Positions 18,238 through 18,238 of a DNA stretch of 18,238 bases are shown piece after piece. The first letter of the stretch is position 1. Every line of letters starts with the position of its first letter. This stretch comes from Candolleomyces eurysporus. Taxonomy: Eukaryota > Basidiomycota > Agaricomycetes > Agaricales > Psathyrellaceae. Both the position numbers and the translations under genes were made by a program. The notes below the pieces were generated by a model. It had not been told where the DNA came from and did not search any database. It saw only the letters and a program-made list of their open reading frames with translations. The stretch covers positions 1 to 18,238 of the forward strand of contig JANBPK010001662.1 of assembly GCA_027579435.1 (NCBI GenBank), written 5' to 3'.

Positions 18238-18238
18238 C

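Overview
The window looks like nuclear DNA from a mushroom-forming basidiomycete (Agaricomycetes). The grounds are many short (about 40-75 nt) GT-AG introns, intronless F-box genes of the expanded agaric type, and fungal versions of BUD13 and alkaline phosphatase. This is inferred from gene style; no species is proposed. No tRNA, rRNA, CRISPR array or complete transposon was found by eye.

Left third (1-5000): an intronless minus-strand gene for an acidic protein of unknown function (867-2270), a decayed plus-strand coding locus (about 2985-4292), and a broken second copy of the 5' end and promoter of the acidic-protein gene (about 4555-4960). Next is a six-exon plus-strand gene whose spliced product resembles FIST-domain proteins (5108-6645). 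It converges on the first F-box gene.

Middle and right (6779-17790): a family of F-box paralogues. Copies 1 (6779-8381) and 2 (8683-10284) are on the minus strand; copy 3 (15817-17401) and a gutted copy 4 (about 17480-17780) are on the plus strand. Between the two pairs lie two conserved plus-strand genes: BUD13/CWC26 (pre-mRNA splicing, 3 exons, 322 aa) and a secreted alkaline phosphatase (18 exons, 669 aa, all catalytic metal ligands present). Copy 1 is out of frame only because of a single N; dropping it gives 533 aa, exactly the length of copy 2. Copy 3 carries a real-looking 5-nt frameshift.

How the genes relate: BUD13 and the phosphatase are unrelated conserved genes set inside a duplicating and decaying F-box neighbourhood. 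F-box proteins are generally substrate receptors of SCF ubiquitin ligases. The FIST-like gene is a loose thematic neighbour, because human FBXO22 joins an F-box to FIST domains. No new multi-gene system can be demonstrated. The best leads are the mirror-like F-box arrangement, the conserved F-box 5' leader with a UTR intron, and the unidentified decayed locus.
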